A stretch of DNA of 15,785 nucleotides from Candidatus Dojkabacteria bacterium UBA5209 (lineage in GTDB: Bacteria > Patescibacteriota > Dojkabacteria > SC72). This document shows, in pieces, positions 1 to 7,237 of this stretch (position 1 is the first letter of the stretch; each line of letters opens with the position of its first letter). The stretch is from positions 1-15,785 of the forward strand of contig DHVL01000027.1 of the NCBI GenBank assembly GCA_002412645.1, read 5' to 3'. The notes under the pieces are model-generated. The model was not told where the DNA came from and did not search any database. It saw nothing but the letters and a program-made list of their open reading frames with translations. Position numbers and translations under genes: made by a program.

Positions 1-2586
1 CTAAATAATGAAAGAACAGGTAAAAGCACTCCTTACTCACCATTAGAGCTACAACGATATGCTGAGAACTTCGTAGCTGAGTATGTAGATAAGACAAAAG
101 CTAATGTAAGGATATTAAGGTTAGGAACAATAATTGGAAAAGGTACAGACAAATTAACTGATAGTACACTAGATAGGCTCTTTACAGATGCAACACAGAA
201 AGCACAAATAGAGATATGGGGTGAAGGGTTAGAAATACACAACCTAATACACGAAAACGATGCTGTATACGGTATTCTAAAGCTTACATTCGAGGATAAT
301 ACAAAAGGGGAAGTCGTTTCTTTGTGTAATAAAAACGATTATACTACGCTCTCTTTAGCATATAAACTACTTGAGTTAGATGTAGAATCCAAAGCTATTA
401 AATTTGTAGAGAAAGAGGGTACAGATTCTGTTTTACAAGATTTGTATGTACCTGCTCCAAATGCTACTGATTTCTCATGGAAACAAAAAGTTTCATTAGA
501 AGAAGGAATAATAGAGCAAATTAAATCTTACTACGATAGATCGGATAAGAAGTGGGATTTAAATGATTCAGAAACTGCTCAAAAGAAAGAAGCTAAACAG
601 CTAACAGCAGTATCTAAGACTAAGTTAGGTCTCTTTTTACACAATCTACTTACTCCAATTAGAAATACATTCTCGCCTGAGACATTCTTTAAGGAAATCA
701 GTTACACAGGTATATTTAAATGGCTTACCATATTAACACTTTCGATAATTGCAATATACTACCTTCTTTCGCCGATATTAGGTATATCTCTCGGTTCTTA
801 CCTCATACTCTCCGAGACAAAGAATTTAAGAACCACTTTTGAAGAATTAGATTTTAATTCGATAAAGACAGAGACAGAAAGTATTTCAAAAAATCTAACT
901 AGAGTAGAAAGTAATATCTCAAGACTGTATTGGATATTTAGTATTACTAACAACAAAGAATTTTACAATGATGGAACACAGATAATACAAGGTACTAGAT
1001 ATGCACTAGATAGTGCATCTGACTTAGTCGTTGGATTACAACCTTTAGGAGAATATATAAAAGATTTTGAACCAGCAGTAAGTTTTGATTCCTCAGAAAC
1101 TTCTACTACAAGAGAATATAGAGATTACCTCCTCGCTATGAATGATAATCAATATAGCCTAAAAGAAGGTATATACAAAATGAGTTTGGCTCAAAATTTA
1201 ATAGATAGTGTAAGTACCAAAGACTTCCCTAAGTTCTTACAAGACTTTGTACTAGAGTACAAAGATATGATTAATGATGTAAACAGTACAGTATTACCAT
1301 TAGAGAAGATATCTCAATTCTTACCTAATCTCTTAGGTGTAGATGAAAGACAAAGATATTTAATACTACTCCAAAATGATGGAGAGATTAGAAGTACTGG
1401 AGGGTGGATTACTAGCTACGGTGTAGTAGCAATAGAAGGCGGACAGATACGAGAGCTTTTTGTTGATGATATCTATAATGCAGAAGGAACACTGAATATT
1501 AAAGGGTATACATACAGACAACCAATATCAATGATTAAAGCTTTAGGAGATACTCCTTACACCTTCTCTTTGGTCAACTGGGATCCTAATTTAGATAGTG
1601 TTATGACTAATTCCGAACAATTCATATATGATTTAGGTAAAGGGAATGATATTGATGGTGTGATTACAATAGATACAATCTTTTTACAAAAGCTTTTAGA
1701 TAAATGGGGTGGTATAGAAGTACCAGGTGAATCAGAGGTTGTAACATCTTCAAATCTCTACTCTAAGATTTTTGAAATGCATACCGAATTCACACCTGGA
1801 TCTACAAGAAAATCTACTTTCTTAGCAAACTTAGCTAATGAGGCAGTCTCAAAACTGCTCTCTTCGAACTTCGCAGAGTACAAGGATATCTCAGATGTAA
1901 TTACAGAATCATTAGAACAGAAACACTTACAAGCAACATTCAAAAACTCCTTAGCTAAGTCATATTTTGATAGTAATAACTGGGATGGGAACTTGGATAG
2001 TAAATATAGGAGTATTCCAATAAATATAGATTGGAATTGGGGTGGTAATAAAGCAAATATGTATATTAAGAAAAATCATACCGTAGAAATAAATATTAAA
2101 GATGAGAAAAATATAGATTACAAATATCAAATAGCAATACAGAATGAATCTAGTACAGATACATATCCAGAAGGAGAATATATTAACTATGTACGAATAT
2201 TTATACCTTCTAATGCAACAGTACTTGGAATATCCGGTATTAAAGATAACAAATACGATATATACAACGAAGCAGGGTATAAAGTAATTGGGGGATGGTT
2301 TAATGTCCCCATCAAAGAAAACAACATTTTAGAAATCTCTTACAGAATAACTGACGATGGGAACACAAATGATTTCATACTAGAAGAGACAGAAACACAT
2401 TACAGTATGGATTTAAATATTTACAAACAACCAGGTAGTAAAAAGGATGCATTTAATCTAACAGTCACATATCCAGAGGGTTGGATAGTAGAAAATAGTG
2501 ATAGCTTGGCAAGCATTGGTAATCAACTAAACAGAAGATTTGAATTAGCAACAGATGAGAGTTTTACAATCTCTTGGCAAAAATAG
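1..2586 (+). CDS. SDR-type NAD-dependent epimerase domain fused to membrane-anchored DUF4012 protein (5' partial)
   Basis: The frame is open from base 1 to the TAG at 2584-2586, so the gene starts left of the window. A TTG at 322 is internal and is not the start. In the 861 visible residues, 1 to about 130 match the C-terminal half of an extended SDR epimerase: a degenerate catalytic motif PYSPLELQRYAE (residues 11-22), RLGTIIGKG, and a closing WKQKVSLEEGI...YY as in UDP-sugar epimerases. One membrane helix lies near 241-262. The outer part carries the DUF4012 hallmark LLQNDGEIRSTGGW near 455-468, followed by a conserved D-D-Y segment. Fusions of this kind occur in CPR genomes, and the DUF4012 role is unknown. 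The SDR YxxxK motif reads Y12-S-P-L-E16, so the catalytic Lys is replaced by Glu and dehydratase or epimerase activity is doubtful. The envelope location is inferred. The domain assignment is secure and the biochemical role is not. Confidence 0.88.
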   Translation, partial: LNNERTGKSTPYSPLELQRYAENFVAEYVDKTKANVRILRLGTIIGKGTDKLTDSTLDRLFTDATQKAQIEIWGEGLEIHNLIHENDAVYGILKLTFEDNTKGEVVSLCNKNDYTTLSLAYKLLELDVESKAIKFVEKEGTDSVLQDLYVPAPNATDFSWKQKVSLEEGIIEQIKSYYDRSDKKWDLNDSETAQKKEAKQLTAVSKTKLGLFLHNLLTPIRNTFSPETFFKEISYTGIFKWLTILTLSIIAIYYLLSPILGISLGSYLILSETKNLRTTFEELDFNSIKTETESISKNLTRVESNISRLYWIFSITNNKEFYNDGTQIIQGTRYALDSASDLVVGLQPLGEYIKDFEPAVSFDSSETSTTREYRDYLLAMNDNQYSLKEGIYKMSLAQNLIDSVSTKDFPKFLQDFVLEYKDMINDVNSTVLPLEKISQFLPNLLGVDERQRYLILLQNDGEIRSTGGWITSYGVVAIEGGQIRELFVDDIYNAEGTLNIKGYTYRQPISMIKALGDTPYTFSLVNWDPNLDSVMTNSEQFIYDLGKGNDIDGVITIDTIFLQKLLDKWGGIEVPGESEVVTSSNLYSKIFEMHTEFTPGSTRKSTFLANLANEAVSKLLSSNFAEYKDISDVITESLEQKHLQATFKNSLAKSYFDSNNWDGNLDSKYRSIPINIDWNWGGNKANMYIKKNHTVEINIKDEKNIDYKYQIAIQNESSTDTYPEGEYINYVRIFIPSNATVLGISGIKDNKYDIYNEAGYKVIGGWFNVPIKENNILEISYRITDDGNTNDFILEETETHYSMDLNIYKQPGSKKDAFNLTVTYPEGWIVENSDSLASIGNQLNRRFELATDESFTISWQK

Positions 2587-2931
2587 TTAGATTACAATCG
2601 TCTCTTTCTGCTTAAGAAACATGTATATCTCCAGTATCTCCTCTAATGATGTTTCCTCTTTTGATGCAAACTTACCTATTTCTTCTACATCTAAATCTGT
2701 ATTAATAGGCATTCTATTACTAATACCCATAGGTTTAATAAATGTTGCTATATGGTTAGATTTACAAGTAGAGCATGAAAAGTGTATAATACTCGAGATA
2801 TTGTTATCTTGAATTATTTCTAAACTACTTTCAGTATAAGGAGTACCACACTTATCACAAAACTTAGCAATAACATCTATAAAAAACTGCTTTCTTTTAT
2901 TTAATTTTTCTGTGTTGTCGGTTTTACTCAT
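2587..2931 (-). CDS. small Cys-rich (zinc-ribbon-like) hypothetical protein
   Basis: This 114-residue protein is of a family I do not recognise. It starts at ATG 2931 and its TAA (2587-2589) abuts the stop of the opposing DUF4012 gene with no spacer. It has two Cys pairs, FCDKCG near residues 24-29 and CSTCKSNH near 53-60, spaced like a single zinc ribbon. The N-terminus is Lys/Asp-rich and the C-terminus is acidic (EETSLEEILEIY) and predicted helical. There is no signal peptide or membrane segment, so it is probably cytosolic. Its extended -10 lies 7 bp before the ATG, so the mRNA should be leaderless. Its divergent partner, 24 bp away, is the principal sigma factor. A link to transcription or stress is only suggested by that position. 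Confidence 0.75.
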   Translation of the reverse strand: MSKTDNTEKLNKRKQFFIDVIAKFCDKCGTPYTESSLEIIQDNNISSIIHFSCSTCKSNHIATFIKPMGISNRMPINTDLDVEEIGKFASKEETSLEEILEIYMFLKQKETIVI

Positions 2932-2951
2932 ATATTAAATTATACCATAAT
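2923..2951 (+). promoter_or_regulatory. putative promoter of the sigma factor gene, overlapping the divergent promoter
   Basis: TTTACT (2923-2928), a 17-bp spacer and CATAAT (2946-2951) form a plausible -35/-10 pair. It ends 4 bp before the sigma ATG at 2956. An alternative -10 is TATACC at 2941-2946. Either choice leaves little or no 5' leader. The core overlaps the minus-strand extended -10 at 2939-2947, so the two promoters should exclude each other. Confidence 0.45.
2939..2947 (-). promoter_or_regulatory. extended -10 promoter of the Cys-rich protein gene
   Basis: On the minus strand the sequence reads TGG-TATAAT (TATAAT at 2944 to 2939), a perfect extended -10. Seven bases separate it from the ATG at 2931, which puts the expected transcription start at or next to the A of the start codon. 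No good -35 is seen, as is usual for extended -10 promoters. Confidence 0.65.
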
Positions 2952-2955
2952 ACAA

Positions 2956-4044
2956 ATGGCAAAAACCTCTCAAAAGTCTTTACATTTAAAAGAATTAGTT
3001 CTTAAAGGAAAGGAACAAGGATTCCTAAGCCAGGAAGATATACTGGAAGTATTTCCTACAATTGAAGATGATATTGTACTTTTAGATGAGATATTTAAAG
3101 AATTACAGCAAAATGAAATAGAGGTATTAGAACCAGAGGAAGATCAAGTAAAGAGTAATGAAGAACTAACACTAGAGAAAAAGATTCGTATATTAAAAAC
3201 AATACAATCTACCATATCAACAGATGCAATTAGATCATACTTGTATGAAATAGGAAAGATACCTCTTTTAACAGGAGAAGAAGAAGTTATATTAGCAAAG
3301 AGGATAGAGAAAGGTGATAAAGAGGCAGGACAGCTTTTAATAACAGCAAACCTAAGATTAGTAGTAAGCATAGCTAAAAAATATAGTAAGAGTGGTTTAG
3401 AGCTTTTAGACTTAATACAGGAGGGTAATATTGGACTTATGAGAGCAGTAGAGAAGTTTGATTACCATAAAGGTTTTAAATTCTCTACATATGCTACTTG
3501 GTGGATTAGACAAGCTATTACAAGAGCTATCGCTGACCAAGCAAGAACAATCCGTGTACCTGTACATATGATAGAAACTATTAATAAGTTTAATAAGGTA
3601 AATAGCGTATTAACAACAAAACTAGGTAGACAACCAACCGATGAAGAGATTGCAAAAGAGATGGATATTGAATTAGAAAAAGTTGGAGAAATAAGAAAGA
3701 TTAAACAGAATCCATCTTCACTTGCTACACCAATTGGTGATGAGAAAGACAGTAAGTTACAAGATATCCTTCCAGATGAATGGTCACAAAGTCCTGAAGA
3801 TTTTGCTACCTCTGAATATCTAAAGAATCAGCTTAGAGATATCTTAGATTCATTACAAGATAGAGAAAGAAGAGTACTCTCATTGCGATTTGGCTTAGAT
3901 GATGGTGTAACAAGAACATTAGAAGAGGTAGGAAGAGAGTTTGGTGTTACAAGAGAAAGAATTAGACAAATAGAAGCAAAAGCATTAAAGAAATTAAAAG
4001 ACAGATCTTCTGAAAAGAAATTAGACGACTATATAAATCTTTAG
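2956..4044 (+). CDS. rpoD: RNA polymerase principal sigma factor (sigma-70 family, RpoD/SigA)
   Basis: This 362-residue sigma-70 protein directs core RNA polymerase to housekeeping promoters. Residues 8-58 resemble region 1.1. Region 1.2 starts at about 90 (DAIRSYLYEIGKIPLL). Region 2 spans about 120-195 and includes DLIQEGNIGLMRAVEKFDY and the -10 reading helix FSTYATWWIRQAITRAI (176-192). Region 3.0, RTIRVPVHMIE (198-207), keeps H204 and E207, which correspond to the E. coli residues that contact the extended -10 TG. Region 4.2, VTRERIRQIEAKALKKLK (331-348), is the -35 helix-turn-helix. The length is that of a compact SigA without the E. coli non-conserved insert. ATG 2956 fits the expected region 1.1 start and has no Shine-Dalgarno, consistent with a leaderless mRNA. 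The TAG at 4042-4044 overlaps the stop of the opposing gene. Confidence 0.97.
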   Translation: MAKTSQKSLHLKELVLKGKEQGFLSQEDILEVFPTIEDDIVLLDEIFKELQQNEIEVLEPEEDQVKSNEELTLEKKIRILKTIQSTISTDAIRSYLYEIGKIPLLTGEEEVILAKRIEKGDKEAGQLLITANLRLVVSIAKKYSKSGLELLDLIQEGNIGLMRAVEKFDYHKGFKFSTYATWWIRQAITRAIADQARTIRVPVHMIETINKFNKVNSVLTTKLGRQPTDEEIAKEMDIELEKVGEIRKIKQNPSSLATPIGDEKDSKLQDILPDEWSQSPEDFATSEYLKNQLRDILDSLQDRERRVLSLRFGLDDGVTRTLEEVGREFGVTRERIRQIEAKALKKLKDRSSEKKLDDYINL

Positions 4045-4283
4045 TCTGAATCTTCTAAGCTAAAAAATTCAGAAGGTTTAACAGGAAAACTACTATCTAT
4101 TTTTTCATCAACCTTTTCTAAAACCTCTAGATCAAATGTACTGTTTAAAGGTTTGGTATATGTTGTTGCATTAGGATTAACCTCTGAAAAAACTTTTTCA
4201 GAGATAACATTTAGTCCTACCCAAATAATAGCAACTATTAAAAGTAGTACTATCCCTGTTATATATTTCTTAACTATTTCCAT
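4041..4283 (-). CDS. small single-pass membrane protein, third gene of the PilN/PilO-like operon
   Basis: This 80-residue protein has a short charged N-terminus (MEIVKKY), one membrane helix at about 8-26 (TGIVLLLIVAIIWVGL) and a soluble acidic tail, presumably outside the membrane. I chose ATG 4283, 4 bp after the stop of the PilO-like gene and preceded by AAAGG, over a TTG at 4313 that would overlap the upstream gene by 26 bp and add a non-hydrophobic leader. Its position after PilN- and PilO-like genes is where PilP-type partners sit in type IV pilus operons. No lipobox or PilP motif is visible, so that role is only a possibility. The stop TAA (4041-4043) overlaps the sigma gene stop on the other strand. 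Confidence 0.72.
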   Translation of the reverse strand: MEIVKKYITGIVLLLIVAIIWVGLNVISEKVFSEVNPNATTYTKPLNSTFDLEVLEKVDEKIDSSFPVKPSEFFSLEDSD

Positions 4284-4287
4284 ACCT

Positions 4288-4899
4288 TTATTCGTAAAAA
4301 TTAGAACTCTCAATATGATATATCCTTAAAGAGACAGAGTATCTCGTATTACCATTGTCATCAACATCACTACCAAAGGAAACTCTTTCTACTACTGGAT
4401 ACATAGGCATAGCTTCTAAGTCTTTAAGCAGGGTTATAAAGTAAACTTTCTTACCATTAACAGACAACCTTACACTCCAAGGCTTAAGTACAGAAGTTTT
4501 AACATCTAATGTCTCTTTCTCATATTCAGAGAAACTGATAGATTCTAGTATAAAATTGTTTCTTGATACTACAGCATCTATATTAGAAAGAAAAAGACTG
4601 AAGTTTCCTGAATCAGGAAATAGCAATGTAATATCTTTAAATGCATCAGCATTAGAATTGTACTGCTCATCTAAAGATGAAAGAGCTACCAACTTTGCTT
4701 CCAAAGCATTACTAACTCTCTCTTTCTCTTTCATTTCTTTGTTAATAGTGAATACTGTTTGTACTGTAGGTATAACTGCAAAAACAATTAGTAATACAGC
4801 AAAGACATATGTTAAACCAACAAAAACAGACTCCACTTGCCTAGAGGGTAAATCCCTAACCAATTTCACCATATCTGTTCTTTCAGCTGTCTTTGCCAT
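4288..4899 (-). CDS. PilO-like type IV pilus inner-membrane assembly protein
   Basis: The protein has 203 residues: a cytosolic N-terminus of about 25, one membrane helix near 26-46 (FVGLTYVFAVLLIVFAVIPTV), a coiled-coil-prone stretch at about 50-80 (INKEMKEKERVSNALEAKL), and a C-terminal alpha/beta domain with FPDSGNFSLFLSNIDAV and DLEAMPMYPVVERVSF. This helix, coiled coil and ferredoxin-like order, with the phrase about optimising an inner fit to the smallest pair distance, is that of PilO of the PilM-N-O-P alignment complex. The call rests on architecture and on following a PilN-like gene by 2 bp. ATG 4899 is the only sensible start. No strong Shine-Dalgarno is seen, and translational coupling is likely. 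A general type II secretion GspM-like protein is the main alternative. Confidence 0.68.
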   Translation of the reverse strand: MAKTAERTDMVKLVRDLPSRQVESVFVGLTYVFAVLLIVFAVIPTVQTVFTINKEMKEKERVSNALEAKLVALSSLDEQYNSNADAFKDITLLFPDSGNFSLFLSNIDAVVSRNNFILESISFSEYEKETLDVKTSVLKPWSVRLSVNGKKVYFITLLKDLEAMPMYPVVERVSFGSDVDDNGNTRYSVSLRIYHIESSNFYE

Positions 4900-4901
4900 A
4901 C

Positions 4902-5459
4902 TTAAATATTCGATTCGTTAATTAAGAAATTAACATTTACCTCTAACTCATCATTTGCTTTATCTATATTAAACCTTACATCTGAGTAATATGAATTGTT
5001 CTTTAAAGAATCTTCATAATCTTTCAATGCCTTAAAGTTTGGAGTAGTTAAGGATAATGAGACTCTGCTACCATTAAAAGAGAAACTCTCTAAATTAATA
5101 GTCATAGGGATATTACTAATGATTTCAGATACAACACTAGAGTTAATTTTCTGACCCGTTTCTATATTCTTAACATCAAAAAGTAAGTTTTGTAAGTTAT
5201 CATATTTAATAGAGCTCTGTTTCCACGTATCATTCTCTAATACAGATACCTGAGCATTAATCTCTTCTGTAAAATCATTACTTCTTTCATCCATAAAGAA
5301 ACGAGCACCAAATGCCATTAAAACAATAATTTCAACAGCGATTAATAAACGCTTACCTGCAGTAGAAATCCAAGATATTGCACCTGCAAGCATCTGAGAA
5401 TCCTGATTAATAGGTTCTAAAAAGTTTATAGATTTTGCTTCAGGACTTTTCTTAAACAT
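4902..5459 (-). CDS. PilN-like type IV pilus inner-membrane assembly protein
   Basis: The protein has 185 residues. PilN proteins begin with a short cytosolic INLLP-type motif that binds PilM. Here the start reads SINFLEPIN (about residues 10-18), followed by a basic segment, a membrane helix near 37-53 (LLIAVEIIVLMAFGARFF), a heptad-like region (DFTEEINAQVSVLEND) and a C-terminal domain with strands such as INLESFSFNGSRVSLSLTT. This matches PilN in order and length. It is the first gene of the operon that continues with the PilO-like gene 2 bp downstream. ATG 5459 lacks a Shine-Dalgarno. No pilM, pilB, pilC or pilin gene is in the window, so a complete pilus cannot be claimed from this sequence. 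Confidence 0.7.
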   Translation of the reverse strand: MFKKSPEAKSINFLEPINQDSQMLAGAISWISTAGKRLLIAVEIIVLMAFGARFFMDERSNDFTEEINAQVSVLENDTWKQSSIKYDNLQNLLFDVKNIETGQKINSSVVSEIISNIPMTINLESFSFNGSRVSLSLTTPNFKALKDYEDSLKNNSYYSDVRFNIDKANDELEVNVNFLINESNI

Positions 5460-5486
5460 AGGGCAGCATATGTAATTACTAACTAC

Positions 5487-5515
5487 AGTATATAGTACCT
5501 ATATCTTGTTGAAAA
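5487..5515 (-). promoter_or_regulatory. possible promoter of the PilN/PilO-like operon
   Basis: On the minus strand TTTTCA (5515-5510), a 17-bp spacer and TATACT (5492-5487) resemble a -35/-10 pair. It would start transcription about 20 bp before the ATG at 5459. Most of it lies inside the 3' end of metG. It is weaker than the extended -10 sites elsewhere in the window. Confidence 0.35.
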
Positions 5516-6944
5516 GTATAATCTTTTCTTCCTCAAGTAATGCCTTCTTAGCAACCTTACAGCTCTGTGGGATAATTGGAGTGTAGTAATATATTACTGT
5601 ATTTAATAAATAGCTAAGATTATTTAGTATAACCTCGCTCTCTTTAATATCTAATTTCTTGCTCCAAGGCTCTCTCTCTGTTATATATTTATTCCCCCAG
5701 TCTGCAAGTTCATTTATCTTTTCTCCTGCAAGGGCTATTTCATACTCCTCATACAATCTCTCAATCTCATCTTTAAAAGCATCAATCTTACTCTTAAAAT
5801 CACTCTCTACTAATTCATATCTATTAATCTTTACTCCTTTGCTCTTTGATAAATGAATTACTCTGTTTAAAAGATTCCCGAAGTTATTAGCTAATCTTGA
5901 ATTATACATGTTTATCAAATCATCCTCTTTATAAGCAGAATCTGCATAAGTAGATATACCTACGAGTAAGTAAAACCTTACAATCTCAGCTCCGAATTTC
6001 TCCTCTTGATCAAAAGGGGAAATAATATTACCCTTACTTTTTGCCATCTTAGTTCCATCAGGACCAAGTACCATACCGTGTTCTAAGAGTTTCTGGCTAT
6101 GCTCTAAACCAACAGAAGCCAACATACCTTGCCATATTACTCCTTGAAATCTTAAATTGTCTGGACCAAATAGCTGTATACCTGGCCACCATTCGTTTAA
6201 TTTCTTTTCATCCGTACCAAAACCAATTACATTAACATAGTTAGTTAAAGCATCAAACCAAACATAGAAGACTTGCTGTGGGTCATTAGGTACTTCTATA
6301 CCCCAAGGTAAACTTTCTCTTAATCTAGATATACTAATATCTTCAATATCATTGATAATCTGCTTAAGCTCATCAATCTTTTGAGATGGCTTTAATACAT
6401 CAGGATTAGTATCTAACCAATTTAATAGATGCTCTTTGTAATTAGAAAGTTTGAAAAAGTAATTCTCTTCTTCTTTTTCTTCAGGTTCTGTTCCATGATC
6501 TGGACACTTACCATCTATTAACTCTTTTTCAGTAATAAAGCGTTCACATCCTACACAGTACTTACCAGAGTACTTCTTTTTGTATATATCCCCTTTATCA
6601 TTACATCTCTTCCAAAATTCTTGTGCTGCTTTATGATGACTCTCATCAGATGTTCTATAGAAATTATCATACTCTACAAAAAATAGCTTACAAAAATCCT
6701 TGAGCCTATTAGCATATTTATCTACAAACTCATTAATACTCAAGCCCTCTTCTTTAGCTTTCCTGTATATCTTAAGACCATGTTCATCAGTACCTACATT
6801 AAAAAAGACATTCTCATTACCAAGCTTCTGCTTAAAGTATCTAGATATCGTATCTGCTTGAACAAATTCTAAAGCATGACCAACATGAGGCTCTGCATTT
6901 ACATACGGCAGTGTAGTTGTGATGTATAGTTTGTTTCTGTCCAT
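5499..6944 (-). CDS. metG: methionyl-tRNA synthetase
   Basis: This class I synthetase charges tRNA-Met with methionine using ATP. The 481 residues open with the typical LYITTTLPYVNAEPHVGHA, where HVGH (20-23) is the HIGH motif. A zinc knuckle has CVGC (130-133) and CPDH (147-150). The Met pocket region includes GTDEHG and FYVWFDALTNY. TKMAKSKGN near residue 300 is the KMSKS loop with Ser to Ala at the third position. The helical anticodon-binding domain follows and the protein then ends, so the C-terminal tRNA-binding domain of longer MetRS forms is absent. ATG 6944 has a good Shine-Dalgarno (AAAAGGA at about 6958-6952) and its own promoter, so it need not depend on valS upstream. Confidence 0.97.
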   Translation of the reverse strand: MDRNKLYITTTLPYVNAEPHVGHALEFVQADTISRYFKQKLGNENVFFNVGTDEHGLKIYRKAKEEGLSINEFVDKYANRLKDFCKLFFVEYDNFYRTSDESHHKAAQEFWKRCNDKGDIYKKKYSGKYCVGCERFITEKELIDGKCPDHGTEPEEKEEENYFFKLSNYKEHLLNWLDTNPDVLKPSQKIDELKQIINDIEDISISRLRESLPWGIEVPNDPQQVFYVWFDALTNYVNVIGFGTDEKKLNEWWPGIQLFGPDNLRFQGVIWQGMLASVGLEHSQKLLEHGMVLGPDGTKMAKSKGNIISPFDQEEKFGAEIVRFYLLVGISTYADSAYKEDDLINMYNSRLANNFGNLLNRVIHLSKSKGVKINRYELVESDFKSKIDAFKDEIERLYEEYEIALAGEKINELADWGNKYITEREPWSKKLDIKESEVILNNLSYLLNTVIYYYTPIIPQSCKVAKKALLEEEKIILFNKI

Positions 6945-6972
6945 GAGTATTTCCTTTTAATATATTAGCCCT

Positions 6973-7000
6973 ATTATATATCCTTCTTAAATATATTCAA
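6973..7000 (-). promoter_or_regulatory. metG promoter
   Basis: On the minus strand TTGAAT (7000-6995), 16 bp and TATAAT (6978-6973) form a classical promoter. The expected start is near 6966, giving a leader of about 22 nt that carries the AAAAGGA ribosome site. Unlike the extended -10 promoters in this window, it has a recognisable -35. Confidence 0.6.
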
Positions 7001-7018
7001 ACAAAGGTAATGGTTAGA

Positions 7019-7027
7019 TGATATAAA
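7019..7027 (+). promoter_or_regulatory. possible extended -10 promoter of the 35-codon ORF
   Basis: TGA-TATAAA (7019-7027) resembles the TGATATAAT promoters at 9664 and 11407 and would give a leader of about 65 nt before the ATG at 7099. A weaker alternative is TGATAAAAAT at 7071-7080. The site lies divergently from the metG promoter. Confidence 0.4.
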
Positions 7028-7067
7028 CTATAAGCCTAATTAAATATATGTTTTCAAAACTAAAAAT

Positions 7068-7098
7068 TTTTGATAAAAATATCAAAAGGAGGTGGATA
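7068..7098 (+). promoter_or_regulatory. hairpin abutting an exceptionally strong Shine-Dalgarno
   Basis: TTTTGATA (7068-7075), an AAAA loop and TATCAAAA (7080-7087) form a perfect 8-bp stem. It runs directly into AAGGAGGTG (7086-7094), which is complementary to nine bases of a standard 16S rRNA 3' end. GGAGG is 6 bases before the ATG at 7099, a textbook spacing. This is the best ribosome binding site in the window, where most genes have none. The hairpin could keep the site open or modulate it. Confidence 0.6.
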
Positions 7099-7206
7099 AT
7101 GGCCAAAGATTCCTACCCAGTTGTTAAAGTGAAGGTTTCTTCACTCGCTTCGAAAGAAGAAGAAAAGAAAAAACAAAAGCCAATGTATAACACGGGGAGG
7201 AGGTGA
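7099..7206 (+). CDS. 35-residue basic small protein of unknown function
   Basis: An ATG with a near-perfect Shine-Dalgarno opens a 35-codon frame ending in TGA (7204-7206). The product starts MAKDSYPVVKVKVSSL and continues into a Glu/Lys-rich middle (KEEEKKKQK) and a basic tail YNTGRR. It has no hydrophobic segment, so it does not resemble a type I toxin. I do not recognise the family. It is oriented against both neighbours, metG and valS. It is the only proposed gene here that uses a TGA stop, and its last codons AGG AGG TGA are themselves part of a second 16S-complementary stretch. It may be a small ribosome-associated protein, a leader peptide or a chance ORF. The strength of the ribosome site argues that it is translated. 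Confidence 0.45.
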   Translation: MAKDSYPVVKVKVSSLASKEEEKKKQKPMYNTGRR

Positions 7207-7212
7207 TCCAAC
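7198..7212 (+). promoter_or_regulatory. 15-nt stretch complementary to the 16S rRNA 3' end
   Basis: AGGAGGTGATCCAAC is the exact complement of the widely conserved 16S tail GTTGGATCACCTCCT. It overlaps the end of the 35-codon ORF. No start codon lies 5-12 bases after it, so it is not an ordinary ribosome binding site. Confidence 0.6.
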
Positions 7213-7215
7213 TCT

Positions 7216-7237
7216 AGGCTAAGCGATTGCTAAGCCT
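7216..7237. repeat. imperfect inverted repeat / hairpin in the metG-valS gap
   Basis: AGGCTAAGC and GCTAAGCCT flank a GATT loop. Eight pairs form with one internal A-A mismatch. The stem can be extended outward by AACTCT (7210-7215) with AGAGTT (7245-7250) across a 7-base bulge. Confidence 0.6.

Noticed and set aside
322..324. TTG as the start of the DUF4012 gene
   Set aside because: The frame is open to base 1 and encodes a recognisable SDR C-terminal half without a break, so the gene starts outside the window.
4311..4313. TTG start for the small membrane protein, adding ten residues
   Set aside because: It would overlap the upstream PilO-like gene by 26 bp, while ATG 4283 sits 4 bp after that stop and gives the usual short charged N-terminus before the helix.
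7099..7206. The 35-codon ORF as a type I toxin or as a known ribosomal protein
   Set aside because: It has no hydrophobic segment for a membrane toxin, and no match by eye to any small ribosomal protein such as bL34, bL36 or Thx.
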